Source of the DNA: DATAGF01 sp963819845
Lineage (GTDB): Bacteria > Actinomycetota > Thermoleophilia > Miltoncostaeales > Miltoncostaeaceae
Assembly (NCBI GenBank): GCA_963819845.1
Contig: CAWFXQ010000013.1
Location: 62,001-126,000, forward strand
DNA: 64,000 nt
Direction of reading: 5' to 3'
Shown: positions 7,824 through 16,331 of the stretch, piece by piece
Position numbering within the stretch: position 1 is the first letter of the stretch
Layout: every line of letters begins with the position of its first letter
Position numbers and translations under genes: made by a program
The notes under the pieces: model-generated
The model's input: only the letters and a program-made list of their open reading frames with translations
The model's database searches: none
Told to the model about the DNA's origin: nothing

Positions 7824-8885
7824 ATGGGGACCGTCGAGTTCACGCCGGGACAGCACGAGAAGGAGGCGATCACCGCCCACGTCATCTGGATGACGACGGG
7901 CCTGAGCTGCGACGGGGACTCCGTCGCGATGACCTCCGCCACCAGCCCGAGCCTCGAGGACATCATCCTCGGCGTGATCCCGGGCATGCCCAAGGTGGTC
8001 GTGCACAACCCGGTCCTCGCGTTCGAGAACGGCCAGGACTTCATGCAGGCCTGGTACGACGCCGAGGAGGGCAAGCTCGACCCCTTCGTCCTCGTCATGG
8101 AGGGGTCGGTGCCCAACGAGGAGATCAACGGCGAGGGCCACTGGGCCGCGATGGGCACCGATCCCTCCACCGGCCAGCCCATCACCACCAACGAGTGGAT
8201 CGACCGCCTCGCGCCCAAGGCGGCGGCCGTCGTGGCGCTCGGCACCTGCGCGACCTACGGCGGCATCCCCGCCATGAAGAACAACCCCACCGGGGCGATG
8301 GGCCTGCCCGACTACCTCGGCTGGCGGTGGCGCTCCAAGGCGGGACTCCCCATCGTCTGCGTCCCCGGCTGTCCCACCCAGCCCGACAACACCACCGAGA
8401 CGCTGCTCTACCTGGTGCTCCAGCTCGCCGGCATGGCGCCGATGATCGAGCTGGACGACGCGCTGCGGCCCAAGTGGCTGTTCGGCCGCACGGCCCACGA
8501 GAGCTGCAACCGGGCCGCCTTCTACGAGGAGGGCGACTTCGCCACCGAGTACGGCTCGGACCACCGCTGCCTGGTGAAGCTCGGCTGCAAGGGCCCGGTG
8601 GTGAAGTGCAACGTGCCGCTGCGCGGCTGGCAGAGCGGCATCGGCGGCTGCCCCAACGTCGGCGGCATCTGCATGGCCTGCACGATGCCGGGCTTCCCCG
8701 ACAAGTACATGCCCTTCATGCAGGAGGACCCTAACGGGAAGCGCTCCTCCAACGTCGCCCGCTTCACGTACGGCCCGATCCTGCGCACGTTCCGGCAGCG
8801 CTCCATCACGAAGAAGTTCGACAAGGAGCCCGCCTGGCGCACCCCCGGCCGGACGCTCCAGTCCGGCTACACCGCCCGCTGGTGA
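7824..8885 (+). CDS. hhyS: [NiFe]-hydrogenase small subunit, group 1h
   Basis: A 353-residue small subunit that passes electrons from the NiFe site through three Fe-S clusters. There is no Tat signal and no C-terminal membrane anchor, in line with the cytoplasmic group 1h enzyme. The proximal-cluster motif is Cys29-x-x-Asp32 (SCDGD), so an Asp replaces the usual Cys, as in the crystallised actinobacterial-type enzyme of Ralstonia eutropha. Other ligand segments are ALGTCATYGG, VPGCPTQPDN, HESCNRAAF, CLVKLGCKG and GICMACTMPGFPD. A G-rich ribosome site precedes ATG 7824. Confidence 0.96.
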   Translation: MGTVEFTPGQHEKEAITAHVIWMTTGLSCDGDSVAMTSATSPSLEDIILGVIPGMPKVVVHNPVLAFENGQDFMQAWYDAEEGKLDPFVLVMEGSVPNEEINGEGHWAAMGTDPSTGQPITTNEWIDRLAPKAAAVVALGTCATYGGIPAMKNNPTGAMGLPDYLGWRWRSKAGLPIVCVPGCPTQPDNTTETLLYLVLQLAGMAPMIELDDALRPKWLFGRTAHESCNRAAFYEEGDFATEYGSDHRCLVKLGCKGPVVKCNVPLRGWQSGIGGCPNVGGICMACTMPGFPDKYMPFMQEDPNGKRSSNVARFTYGPILRTFRQRSITKKFDKEPAWRTPGRTLQSGYTARW

Positions 8886-8921
8886 CCTTCAGACGGTCCG
8901 AGCAAGGAGACGAGGCAGCCC

Positions 8922-10706
8922 ATGGCCACCGTTGAGCGACCCAAGGAAGACCAGAAGGTCATCGTCAAGGAGATGTCCTGGGACCCGATCACCCGCATCG
9001 TCGGGAGCCTCGGGATCCACGCGGAGATCGACTTCACCAACAACGAGGTGCTGAAGTGCTACAGCACCTCGATGGTGTTCCGCGGCTTCGACATCTTCAT
9101 GAAGGGCATCGACCCGCGCGACAGCCACTTCATCACCAGCCGGATCTGCGGCATCTGCGGCGACAACCACTGCACCGTCTCGTGCCTGAACCAGAACATG
9201 GCGTACGGGGTGAAGCCCCCGAAGCTCGGCGACTACGCCTTCAACCTCGCCGAATCGGCCGACTTCATGTTCGACCACGCCATCTTCAACGACTGTATGT
9301 GCAACGTGGACTACTGCGAGCAGATGGTGAAGGACACCAACCCGTCGCTGCTCGAGAAGGCGGAGAAGACCGCGGCTCCGCACTCCGACGTGCACGGTTA
9401 CCGGACGATCGCCGACATCATGCGGGCGCTCAACCCGTTCACCGGCGAGTTCTACCTCGAGACCCTGCAGGTGTCGCGCTACACGCGCGAGATGTACTGC
9501 CTCTTCGGCGGCCGTCACACGCACCCGTCCACGATCATGCCGGGCGGTTGCAGCGCCGACATCACGCACCAGACCTGCACCGACTACTACGTGCGCCTGA
9601 TGCGGTACATCGACTACTGCAAGCGCTCCGTGCCCATGCACGACGACCTCTACGACTTCTTCTACGAGGCGCTGCCAGGCTACGAGCGGGTCGGCTACCG
9701 CGACACCAACCTGGTCTGCTGGGGCGCCTTCGACGACCCCGAGCACGTCGACTACCGCTACGCCTCCATGACCGACTGGGGCCGGCACCGCTTCGTCACG
9801 CCGGGCCTGGTCTTCGACGGCGAGCTGATCACGACCGACCTGGTCGAGATCAACCTGGCCATGCGGATCCTGCTGGGCAGCTCCTACTTCGACGACTGGT
9901 CGGAGGAGGAGACCTTCGTCACCCAGGACCCGCTGGGCAACCCGGTCGACAAGCGCCACCCCTGGAACAAGGTGACGCTGCCCAAGCCGCAGAAGCGCGA
10001 CTGGGCCGACAAGTACAGCTGGGTCGTCTCGCCGCGCATGTTCGACGCGCGCAACGACAAGTACGTGGCCTGCGACACCGGCGGCGGCCCCTTCGCGCGC
10101 CAGTGGGTCACGGCGAAGGCCGGCCTGGTGCAGCTCGGGGACTACCTGAAGGCCACGGGCGAGAGCATCCAGATGGTGCTGCCCAAGACGGCCAACATGC
10201 CCGAGATGGAGCTCGAGTGGAAGATCCCGCCGTGGTCGAACGCGATCGAGCGCGACCGTGCCCGCTCCTACCACCAGGCCTACTCGGCCCTGGTGGGGCT
10301 CTACTGCCTCGAGAAGGCGATGGTCGAGGTCCGCGCCGGCCGCACCAAGAGCTGGAACGACTTCACCGTGCCGCAGGAGTCGGTGAGCGTCGGCTTCCAC
10401 GAGGCCGCCCGCGGGGTGATCTCGCACCACATGGTCATCCGCGACGGGGTGGTCGCCAACTACCAGCCCTACCCGCCGACGCCGTGGAACGCCAACCCGC
10501 GCGACGTCTACGGGACGCCCGGGCCCTACGAGGACGCGGTGCAGAACACGCCGATCTTCGAGGAGAACGGGCCGGACAACTTCAAGGGGATCGACATCAT
10601 GCGCACGGTGCGCAGCTTCGACCCCTGCCTGCCGTGCGGCGTGCACATGTACACCGGCGGCGGACGCGTCCGGAAGGTTCAGCACACGCCCACCGGAATG
10701 TGCTGA
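8922..10706 (+). CDS. hhyL: [NiFe]-hydrogenase large subunit, group 1h
   Basis: A 594-residue catalytic subunit holding the NiFe(CN)2CO centre that oxidises H2. The L1 motif is SRICGICGDNHC (Cys76, Cys79) and the L2 motif is FDPCLPCGVHMY (Cys569, Cys572, His575). Both match group 1h, the high-affinity class used by actinobacteria to scavenge atmospheric H2. About 19 residues follow His575, so a C-terminal peptide is present for removal by the maturation protease encoded at 13632. It follows hhyS by 36 bases with an AAGGAGA ribosome site. Confidence 0.97.
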   Translation: MATVERPKEDQKVIVKEMSWDPITRIVGSLGIHAEIDFTNNEVLKCYSTSMVFRGFDIFMKGIDPRDSHFITSRICGICGDNHCTVSCLNQNMAYGVKPPKLGDYAFNLAESADFMFDHAIFNDCMCNVDYCEQMVKDTNPSLLEKAEKTAAPHSDVHGYRTIADIMRALNPFTGEFYLETLQVSRYTREMYCLFGGRHTHPSTIMPGGCSADITHQTCTDYYVRLMRYIDYCKRSVPMHDDLYDFFYEALPGYERVGYRDTNLVCWGAFDDPEHVDYRYASMTDWGRHRFVTPGLVFDGELITTDLVEINLAMRILLGSSYFDDWSEEETFVTQDPLGNPVDKRHPWNKVTLPKPQKRDWADKYSWVVSPRMFDARNDKYVACDTGGGPFARQWVTAKAGLVQLGDYLKATGESIQMVLPKTANMPEMELEWKIPPWSNAIERDRARSYHQAYSALVGLYCLEKAMVEVRAGRTKSWNDFTVPQESVSVGFHEAARGVISHHMVIRDGVVANYQPYPPTPWNANPRDVYGTPGPYEDAVQNTPIFEENGPDNFKGIDIMRTVRSFDPCLPCGVHMYTGGGRVRKVQHTPTGMC

Positions 10707-10716
10707 GGGAACGGCC

Positions 10717-11235
10717 GTGACGACGGAGGAGCTGAGCCCCGACCACCTCGTCCAACGGGTGCAGGAGCTGACCGAGCGCCTCGAGGGCATCGCCGACCCG
10801 GCCGCCCGCGAGGCGGCGGAGCGGCTCGTGGCCGCCGTCATGGACCTCTACGGGGAGGGCCTCGAGCGCATCGTCCGGGCCCTCGAGGAGGCCGGGCCGG
10901 AGGCCGCGGCCCTGCGCGAGGCGCTGGTGGACGACGGCGTGGTGGCCAGCCTCCTCCTCATCCACGGGCTCTACCCGGTCGACCTCGAGACGCGGGTGCA
11001 GGAGGCCCTCGACGGGGTGCGTCCCTACATGCACTCGCACGGCGGCGACGTCGAGCTGCTCAGCCTGGAGGAGGGGGTGGCCCGCCTGCGCCTGGAGGGC
11101 AGCTGCCAGGGCTGCCCGGCCTCGGCGGCGACCCTCGAGCAGGCCATCCGCCAGGCGCTGGAGGAGGCGGCGCCCGACCTGGCGGGCATGGAGGTGGAGG
11201 GGACCGAGGCCCCGTCCCGGGCGCCCGCGGCGTGA
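10717..11235 (+). CDS. NifU C-terminal-domain Fe-S protein of the hydrogenase operon
   Basis: A 172-residue protein with an N-terminal helical region (about 1-85) and a C-terminal NifU-like domain (about 90-155) carrying the Cys-x-x-Cys motif GSCQGCPAS, which can bind an Fe-S cluster. GTG start at 10717, ten bases after hhyL. Comparable Fe-S proteins encoded next to mycobacterial high-affinity hydrogenases (HhyE/HucE) are required for H2 oxidation and are proposed to carry electrons toward the respiratory chain. The same role here is inference. Cluster delivery to hhyS is the alternative. Confidence 0.85.
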   Translation: MTTEELSPDHLVQRVQELTERLEGIADPAAREAAERLVAAVMDLYGEGLERIVRALEEAGPEAAALREALVDDGVVASLLLIHGLYPVDLETRVQEALDGVRPYMHSHGGDVELLSLEEGVARLRLEGSCQGCPASAATLEQAIRQALEEAAPDLAGMEVEGTEAPSRAPAA

Positions 11236-11867
11236 CAAGCGCGGCAGGCCGGCGCCCGGAGCTGGTCACGGCGCTCAGGCGCCTGCGCGCGGGGGCCCCG
11301 GCCGCGGGGCCGGCGAGCGAGCCGGCCGCGCGCTGCGAGCTGTGCCGCTCCCAGATCCCCGACGAGCACCGCCACCTGCTGCACCTCGAGGAGCGGCGCA
11401 TCCTCTGCGTGTGCCCGACCTGCTGGTCGCTGCGCTCGGGCGACCCCGAGTTCCGGCCGACCGGCGCGCGCACCCTGTTCCTGGAGGACCTGGTCGTGCC
11501 CGACGACGTCTGGGCGCGCTTCTCGATCCCGATCGGGCTCGCCTTCTTCATGCGCAGCTCCTCCGCCGGCCAGGTGGTGGCGATGTACCCCAGCCCCGCC
11601 GGCCCCACCGAGTGCGAGCTGCCCCTCGACGCCTGGGACGACCTGCTGGCGGTCAATCCGGTGCTCGACGGCCTCGAGCCCGACGCCGAGGGCCTGATCG
11701 TCAACCGGCTGACCGAGCCCCACCAGCACGTCCTGGCCCCGATCGACGCGTGCTACGGGCTGGTCGGCGTGGTCAAGGCCTCCTGGGAGGGCATCTCGGG
11801 CGGCGCGGGCCTGACCGGCGCGGTGGCCGGGTACATCGAGAGCCTGCGCCCGGGGATCGGCCGATGA
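11232..11867 (+). CDS. DUF5947-like hydrogenase-operon protein
   Basis: A 211-residue protein that I take to be of the DUF5947 family found in group 1h operons. Two Cys pairs (CELC at about 37-40 and CVCPTC at about 59-64) form a likely zinc- or iron-binding knuckle. Further along is FSIPIGLAFFMRSS and a C-terminal ACYGLVGVVKASWEGISGG segment. No signal peptide or clear transmembrane helix. GTG 11232 overlaps the upstream stop, and the end overlaps the next ATG, so it is made together with the hydrogenase subunits. Function unknown. Confidence 0.83.
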   Translation: MTSAAGRRPELVTALRRLRAGAPAAGPASEPAARCELCRSQIPDEHRHLLHLEERRILCVCPTCWSLRSGDPEFRPTGARTLFLEDLVVPDDVWARFSIPIGLAFFMRSSSAGQVVAMYPSPAGPTECELPLDAWDDLLAVNPVLDGLEPDAEGLIVNRLTEPHQHVLAPIDACYGLVGVVKASWEGISGGAGLTGAVAGYIESLRPGIGR

Positions 11868-12514
11868 GCGGCCCACCGCAGCTGGAGCTGACCATCACCG
11901 GCGCCGAGCCGGTGCCCCACGCCGCCGGGCCCACCATGCGCTTCCGCCTCGAGGCCCGCGACGAGTCCGGCCGCGACGTCTACACCGTCGCGCTGGTCTC
12001 CCAGATCCACCTCGAGCCGGCCAAGCGCCCCTACGGCGAGGCCGAGATCGCGCGCCTCGGCGACCTCTTCGGCTCGCGCGAGCGCTGGCCCGCGACGACC
12101 CGGCCGTTCCTGTGGGCCCGCGTCGACTCCCTGGTGCCGAGCTTCCGCGAGAGCGTCGCGTTCGACGTGCTGGTGCCCTGCACCTACGATCACGAGGTGG
12201 CCGGGGCGAAGTACCTGGCCTCGCTCGACGGCGGCGAGGTGCCGGTGGCGTTCCACTTCTCGGGCAACGTCATGTACCGCGGCGACGGCGGGGCGCTGCA
12301 GATCGTGCAGGTGCCCTGGGAGTCGACGGCCGCATACGCCCTGCCGGTCGACGTCTGGCGAGGGATGATCGAGAGCTACTACCCCAACAGCGGCTGGGTG
12401 CGGCTGCACGCCGACACCCTGGCCGAGCTGCGGCGCGAGGCCGCCGAGCGCGGGCTGCCGTCACTGGAGGCGTGCGTGGTGGAGATGCTCGGCGAGCGCG
12501 GGGGCGTGCGGTGA
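11864..12514 (+). CDS. DUF6084-like hydrogenase-operon protein
   Basis: A 216-residue, probably all-beta cytoplasmic protein that I take to be DUF6084, another family confined mostly to actinobacterial hydrogenase clusters. Distinct segments are VALVSQIHLEPAKRPYG, LWARVDSLVPSFRES, FHFSGNVMYRG and ESYYPNSGWVRL. No metal-binding cysteine cluster or catalytic motif is apparent. ATG 11864 overlaps the upstream stop and the stop overlaps the next GTG. Function unknown; assembly or stabilisation of the HhySL complex is a guess from context. Confidence 0.83.
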   Translation: MSGPPQLELTITGAEPVPHAAGPTMRFRLEARDESGRDVYTVALVSQIHLEPAKRPYGEAEIARLGDLFGSRERWPATTRPFLWARVDSLVPSFRESVAFDVLVPCTYDHEVAGAKYLASLDGGEVPVAFHFSGNVMYRGDGGALQIVQVPWESTAAYALPVDVWRGMIESYYPNSGWVRLHADTLAELRREAAERGLPSLEACVVEMLGERGGVR

Positions 12515-13336
12515 GCCGGCCGCGCGACGAGGCCTTCGTGGAGGAGCTGCTCGAGTCGCTGGTGTTCGAGGGCTACGCCCTCTACCCGTACACGGCCGGC
12601 GCGACCAAGAACGCGACGCCGACGCCCTTCGGGATCGTCTACCCGCCCGTCTACGCCGCGCGCGCCGACGGGCCCCACGACCACCTCCAGGCCCAGTGCC
12701 TCGCCCGCGTCGAGCCGGGGGCCTCCTTCGCGGCCGAGGTGCGGTTCCTGCAGGCGGAGGGCGAGCGGCACCGGGCGACCGAGCGGCGCGCCGCCCTCGA
12801 CGGACCCGGGGAGGCGGCGATCGCGTTCCCGCCGCTCGAGGCGGCGGCGTCGCTGGCGGCCGAGGGCGCGGGTGAGGGGCTGGCGCGCGTCACGCTGCGG
12901 GTCGAGAACCGCACCGTCGTGCCCGAGGGCCTCGACCGCACGGCCGCGCTGGCCTCGTCGCTCCTGTTCGACCCACGTCGTGCTGCGGGCCTCCGGCGGG
13001 CGCTTCGTCTCGCCGCTCGAGGCCGACGGCTGCGCCAGCGTCAACACCTGGCCGTTCCTGGCCACCGACGCCGACGACGTCGTGGTGGGCGCGGCGATGG
13101 TGCTGCCCGACCACCCCGAGCTCGCCGAGCAGAGCCGCGGGAGCATGTTCGACGGCACCGAGATCGAGGAGGCCCTGCTGCTGCACGTGCTGGCCCTCAG
13201 CGACGGCGAGCGCGAGCAGATCGCCGCCGAGGACCCAGCGGTGCGCGAGATGGTGGCCCGCGCGGCCGCCGCCGCGCCCGAGGAGGTCATGCGCCTCCAC
13301 GGCGTGATGCGCCCCGCGCGCGAGGAGGATCGCTGA
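12511..13336 (+). CDS. conserved hydrogenase-operon protein, frameshifted
   Basis: Reads from GTG 12511 in one frame up to about 12966, then continues in the next frame from STHVVLRASGGRFVSPLE to a stop at 13336. Removing one T near 12966-12967 restores a single 274-residue frame (SSLLSTHVVLRASGG). Both halves have normal composition, so this looks like a one-base insertion or sequencing error and not decay. I do not recognise a family beyond its recurrence in this operon context. The N-terminal half has a YPYTAGATKNATPTPFGIVY segment. Function unknown. Confidence 0.72.
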
Positions 13337-13635
13337 TGGGCCAGGCGCCGCGGCCCTCGACCTTCGGCGACGAGTACGCCGGCGAGAGCGAGGCCGTCGT
13401 CGACGGCGTGACCTTCCGCCTGGGCGACACGGTCACCGTGTCGGCCGCGCTCGACAGCACGGCACACGACGGCATGCTCGCGGGGCGCTCGGCCACGATC
13501 GAGCGCATCCTGATCGACTACGACGACGTCGTGCACCTTGCCGTCACCATGGACGACGACCCCGGGCAGGATCTGATGCGCGAGATGGGCCGCTACCTGT
13601 TCTTCAAGCCGCACGAGGTCGAGGTGCGTCGATGA
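13336..13635 (+). CDS. small conserved hydrogenase-operon protein
   Basis: A 99-residue soluble, acidic protein starting at ATG 13336 (TGATG overlap) and ending four bases into the protease gene. Its segments include FRLGDTVTVSAALDSTAHDGMLAG and TIERILIDYDDVVHLAVTMDDDPG, a small beta-barrel-like pattern ending YLFFKPHEVEV. No metal-binding motif. It is not a family I can name with certainty. Tight coupling to the maturation protease suggests a role in large-subunit processing, which is inference. Confidence 0.78.
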   Translation: MGQAPRPSTFGDEYAGESEAVVDGVTFRLGDTVTVSAALDSTAHDGMLAGRSATIERILIDYDDVVHLAVTMDDDPGQDLMREMGRYLFFKPHEVEVRR

Positions 13636-14159
13636 CGAGGGTCCGCGAGCGTCAGGTGCTGGTGGCCGGCATCGGCAACGCCTGGCTCAGCGACGACGGC
13701 TTCGGCGGCGAGGTGGCCCGGCGGCTCATCGACCGCGACCTGCCCTCGGGGGTCTCCGCGCTCGACGCGGGCACCGGGGGCCTCAGCCTGGCCTACGAGG
13801 TCATGCGCGGGTACGACGCCCTCGTGCTGGTGGACGTGAGCCGCCAGGGCGGCGAGCCGGGGACGCTCTACGTGATGGAGGTCTCCGAGGACGACGTCGA
13901 GGCCGGCATCGAGGACGGCGCGGTGCTCGACCCCCACGGCATGGACCCCCATACCGTGCTGCGCTTCGTCCGCGCCACGGGCGGCTGGCCGGGGAAGGTC
14001 GTGGTGGTCGCCTGCGAGCCGGCCGAGGTCGAGGAGATGGGGCTGACGCTCTCCGAGCCGGTGAAGGCGGCGGTCGACCGGGCCGTCGAGCTGGTGCTGA
14101 CAACGGTGGCCGAGCTGCAGACCGAGGCCGCCTACGCCGAGCCCGAGAAGAAGGGCTGA
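13632..14159 (+). CDS. hydrogenase maturation protease (HyaD/HybD family, M52)
   Basis: A 175-residue nickel-sensing endopeptidase that removes the C-terminal extension of the large subunit once Ni is inserted. It opens VLVAGIGNAWLSDDGFGGEV, the family signature, with the Glu of GGEVA, the Asp of VLVDVS and the His of DPHGMDPH as likely Ni ligands. The expected substrate is HhyL, which carries about 19 residues beyond His575. ATG 13632 overlaps the previous gene and its end overlaps hypA. Confidence 0.93.
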   Translation: MTRVRERQVLVAGIGNAWLSDDGFGGEVARRLIDRDLPSGVSALDAGTGGLSLAYEVMRGYDALVLVDVSRQGGEPGTLYVMEVSEDDVEAGIEDGAVLDPHGMDPHTVLRFVRATGGWPGKVVVVACEPAEVEEMGLTLSEPVKAAVDRAVELVLTTVAELQTEAAYAEPEKKG

Positions 14160-14515
14160 TGCACGAGCTGTCGGTGGCCTCGGCCATCCTCGACACGGCA
14201 GAGCGCCACGCCGCCGGCCGGCGGGTGACCGTCGTGAGCCTGCGGGTGGGCGAGCTGCGCCAGGTGGTGCCCGACACCCTGGCCTTCTACTGGGGCATCG
14301 TCACCCCCGGCACGCTCTGCGAGGGCTCGGCGCTGGAGCAGGAGGTGGTGCCGGCGCGCCTGCGCTGCGCAGGGTGCGCGACCGAGTGGGCGATGAGCGA
14401 GGCCGACTTCCGCTGCGCGTCCTGCGGCCGGCCCGCGGAGGTCGTGGCCGGGCAGGAGCTGGAGGTCGAGTCGATCGACGTCGAGGAGGGGGCATCGTGC
14501 ACCGCACCCGCGTGA
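14159..14515 (+). CDS. hypA: hydrogenase nickel-incorporation protein HypA
   Basis: A 118-residue HypA that with HypB inserts nickel into the large subunit. It starts MHELSVASAI, where His2 is the nickel ligand. The zinc site is formed by two Cys-x-x-Cys pairs, RCAGC and RCASC (about 70-90). ATG 14159 overlaps the protease stop by one base. Its last 19 bases overlap the start of hypB. Confidence 0.96.
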   Translation: MHELSVASAILDTAERHAAGRRVTVVSLRVGELRQVVPDTLAFYWGIVTPGTLCEGSALEQEVVPARLRCAGCATEWAMSEADFRCASCGRPAEVVAGQELEVESIDVEEGASCTAPA

Positions 14516-15177
14516 GGGTCGTCGAGGGGGCGCTGGACGCCAACGACACGATCGCCGCGGCCAACCGGGCCGACTTCGACCGTGCCGGGGTGGCCGTCGT
14601 CAACCTGATGAGCGCCCCCGGCGCCGGCAAGACGACGCTGCTGGAGCGGGCGCTGCCCGGCCTGGAGGGCGTGCGCGTGGGGGTGCTGGAGGGCGACGTG
14701 GCCGGCAGCTTCGACGCCGACCGGCTCTCGCGCCTGCACGTCCCCGTGACCCAGCTCAACACCGGCCAGGGGTTCGGGGGCGAGTGCCACCTCGACGCCA
14801 ACATGGTGCGCTCGGCCCTGCCGGCGGTGCCGCTCGGCGAGATCGACCTGCTGGTGATCGAGAACGTCGGCAACCTGGTCTGCCCGGCCGAGTTCCGCGT
14901 GGGCGAGGACGCCCGGGCGATGGTCTGCTCGGTGACCGAGGGCGAGGACAAGCCGCTCAAGTACCCGCTGATGTTCCGCGCCTGCGAGCTGGTGATCGTC
15001 AACAAGGTCAACCTCATCCCGCACCTCGACGTCGACCTCGACCTGCTGCTGGGCCACCTGGACGCCGTGAACCCCGGAGTGCCGCGCATCCTCACGAGCG
15101 CCCGGACGGGCGAGGGGGTCAACGCACTGCGCGACTGGCTGGTGGGGGTGGCCGCCCGGGAGGCCGTGCGCGCATGA
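14497..15177 (+). CDS. hypB: hydrogenase nickel-incorporation GTPase HypB
   Basis: A 226-residue SIMIBI GTPase. The P-loop is SAPGAGKTT (about 39-47), the metal-site segment GECHLDANMV carries the conserved Cys-His, and ENVGNLVCPAEF holds the third ligand Cys. NKVN is the G4 motif. The N-terminal CxxCGC nickel motif and His-rich tail of some HypB proteins are absent. Start chosen at GTG 14497, 6 bases after a GAGGAGGGGG ribosome site; GTG 14512 is an alternative. Overlaps hypA and the SIS-domain gene. Confidence 0.95.
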   Translation: MHRTRVRVVEGALDANDTIAAANRADFDRAGVAVVNLMSAPGAGKTTLLERALPGLEGVRVGVLEGDVAGSFDADRLSRLHVPVTQLNTGQGFGGECHLDANMVRSALPAVPLGEIDLLVIENVGNLVCPAEFRVGEDARAMVCSVTEGEDKPLKYPLMFRACELVIVNKVNLIPHLDVDLDLLLGHLDAVNPGVPRILTSARTGEGVNALRDWLVGVAAREAVRA

Positions 15178-16331
15178 CCGTGAGCGAGGCCCTCGTCGAG
15201 CGGCGGGCGGGCCTCGACGAGGCGTTCTTCGGCGAGGCGGCGGAGGGCATCGCGCGCATGTGCCACGCGATGGCCGAGCGCTTCGCCCGCGGCGGACGGC
15301 TGATCGCGGTGGGCGCGTCGCCCGGAGCCCGCTCCGACGTGCGCCACGTGGCCGTGGAGTTCGTCCACCCGGTGATCGTCGGTAAGCGCGCCCTGCCGGC
15401 CATCGGGCTCGCCGACCGCGAGTCCGTCGCGGCCGTGGGCGACCTGGTCGTGCCGGACGACATCGTGATGGCGGTCGGCACCGACGCCCCCGACCCGGGG
15501 GCCGACGCCGCCCTCGCCCTGGCGTCCGGGCGGGGCTGCCTGACCATCTCGCTGGACGCGCCCGGCGACGACCCGTTCGTGCGGCAGGAGCTGGCCGAGA
15601 CCCACTACCACCTGCTCTGGGAGCTGGTGCACGTCTTCTTCGAGCACCGCGGCCTGCTCGAGGGCCGCGATGCGCGGGAGGGCCACGACTCGGGGGCGTC
15701 GGCGTTCCTCTACCCGTTCCTGGCCGAGCAGGAGCACGACCTCGAGGCCGTGGTCGCCGACGTGCGGCGGTCGGTGGTGATGAAGGCCGCCGAGATCGCC
15801 GCCCTGCGGGCGCAGACGCTGGCCGAGAACCGCGAGGCGCTGCTCGCCGCCGCCGCGGCGATCCGCGCGTCAACCGACGCCGGCGGCACCGTCCTGGCGC
15901 TCGGCAACGGCGGATCGGCCACCGACGCGATGGACGCGGTGGCCGACCTGCGCGCCGCCCCCCAGGGATGGCCGTCGCGGCGGGCCCTCGACCTCTCCGA
16001 GGACCCGGCGATCCTGACCGCCATCGCCAACGACGTCGGCGTCGAGGCCGTCTTCGCGCGCCAGGTGATCGCCTACGGGCGCCCGGGCGACGTCGCGCTG
16101 TCCTTCTCCACCAGCGGGAGCTCGGGCAACGTCATCGCGGCGCTGGCCGAGGCCCGGAGGCGGGGGCTGCGGACCGTCGCGATGGTGGGCTACGACGGCG
16201 GCCGGGTCGCCGCCGATGGCCTGGCCGACGTCATCGTGGTGACGCGCTCCGAGCACATCCCGCGCATCCAGGAGGCCCAGGCGAGCGCCTGGCACGTCGT
16301 CAGGGAGCTCGTCGAGCGCGCGGCGCCGTGA
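15174..16331 (+). CDS. tandem SIS-domain protein (GmhA-like) in the hyp operon
   Basis: A 385-residue protein with two SIS (sugar isomerase) folds. The first (about 1-190) is divergent (GRLIAVGASPGARSDVRHVA). The second (about 195-385) resembles phosphoheptose isomerase GmhA, with LALGNGGSATDAMDAVADL, a SFSTSGSSGNV phosphate-binding loop and an SEHIPRIQEAQ helix. It sits between hypB and hypF with four-base overlaps on both sides, so it is co-translated with maturation factors. SIS proteins recur in such operons, but their job is unknown. A sugar-phosphate or nucleotide-sugar ligand is likely; a role in providing CO or CN precursors is speculation. Confidence 0.86.
   Translation: MTVSEALVERRAGLDEAFFGEAAEGIARMCHAMAERFARGGRLIAVGASPGARSDVRHVAVEFVHPVIVGKRALPAIGLADRESVAAVGDLVVPDDIVMAVGTDAPDPGADAALALASGRGCLTISLDAPGDDPFVRQELAETHYHLLWELVHVFFEHRGLLEGRDAREGHDSGASAFLYPFLAEQEHDLEAVVADVRRSVVMKAAEIAALRAQTLAENREALLAAAAAIRASTDAGGTVLALGNGGSATDAMDAVADLRAAPQGWPSRRALDLSEDPAILTAIANDVGVEAVFARQVIAYGRPGDVALSFSTSGSSGNVIAALAEARRRGLRTVAMVGYDGGRVAADGLADVIVVTRSEHIPRIQEAQASAWHVVRELVERAAP

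Noticed and set aside
10620..10646. Selenocysteine in the large-subunit L2 motif
   Set aside because: The motif reads DPCLPC with TGC codons, so both residues are ordinary cysteines.
12511..13336. Programmed ribosomal frameshift in the hydrogenase-operon gene
   Set aside because: No slippery heptamer or downstream pseudoknot is evident, and other genes show the same kind of indel.
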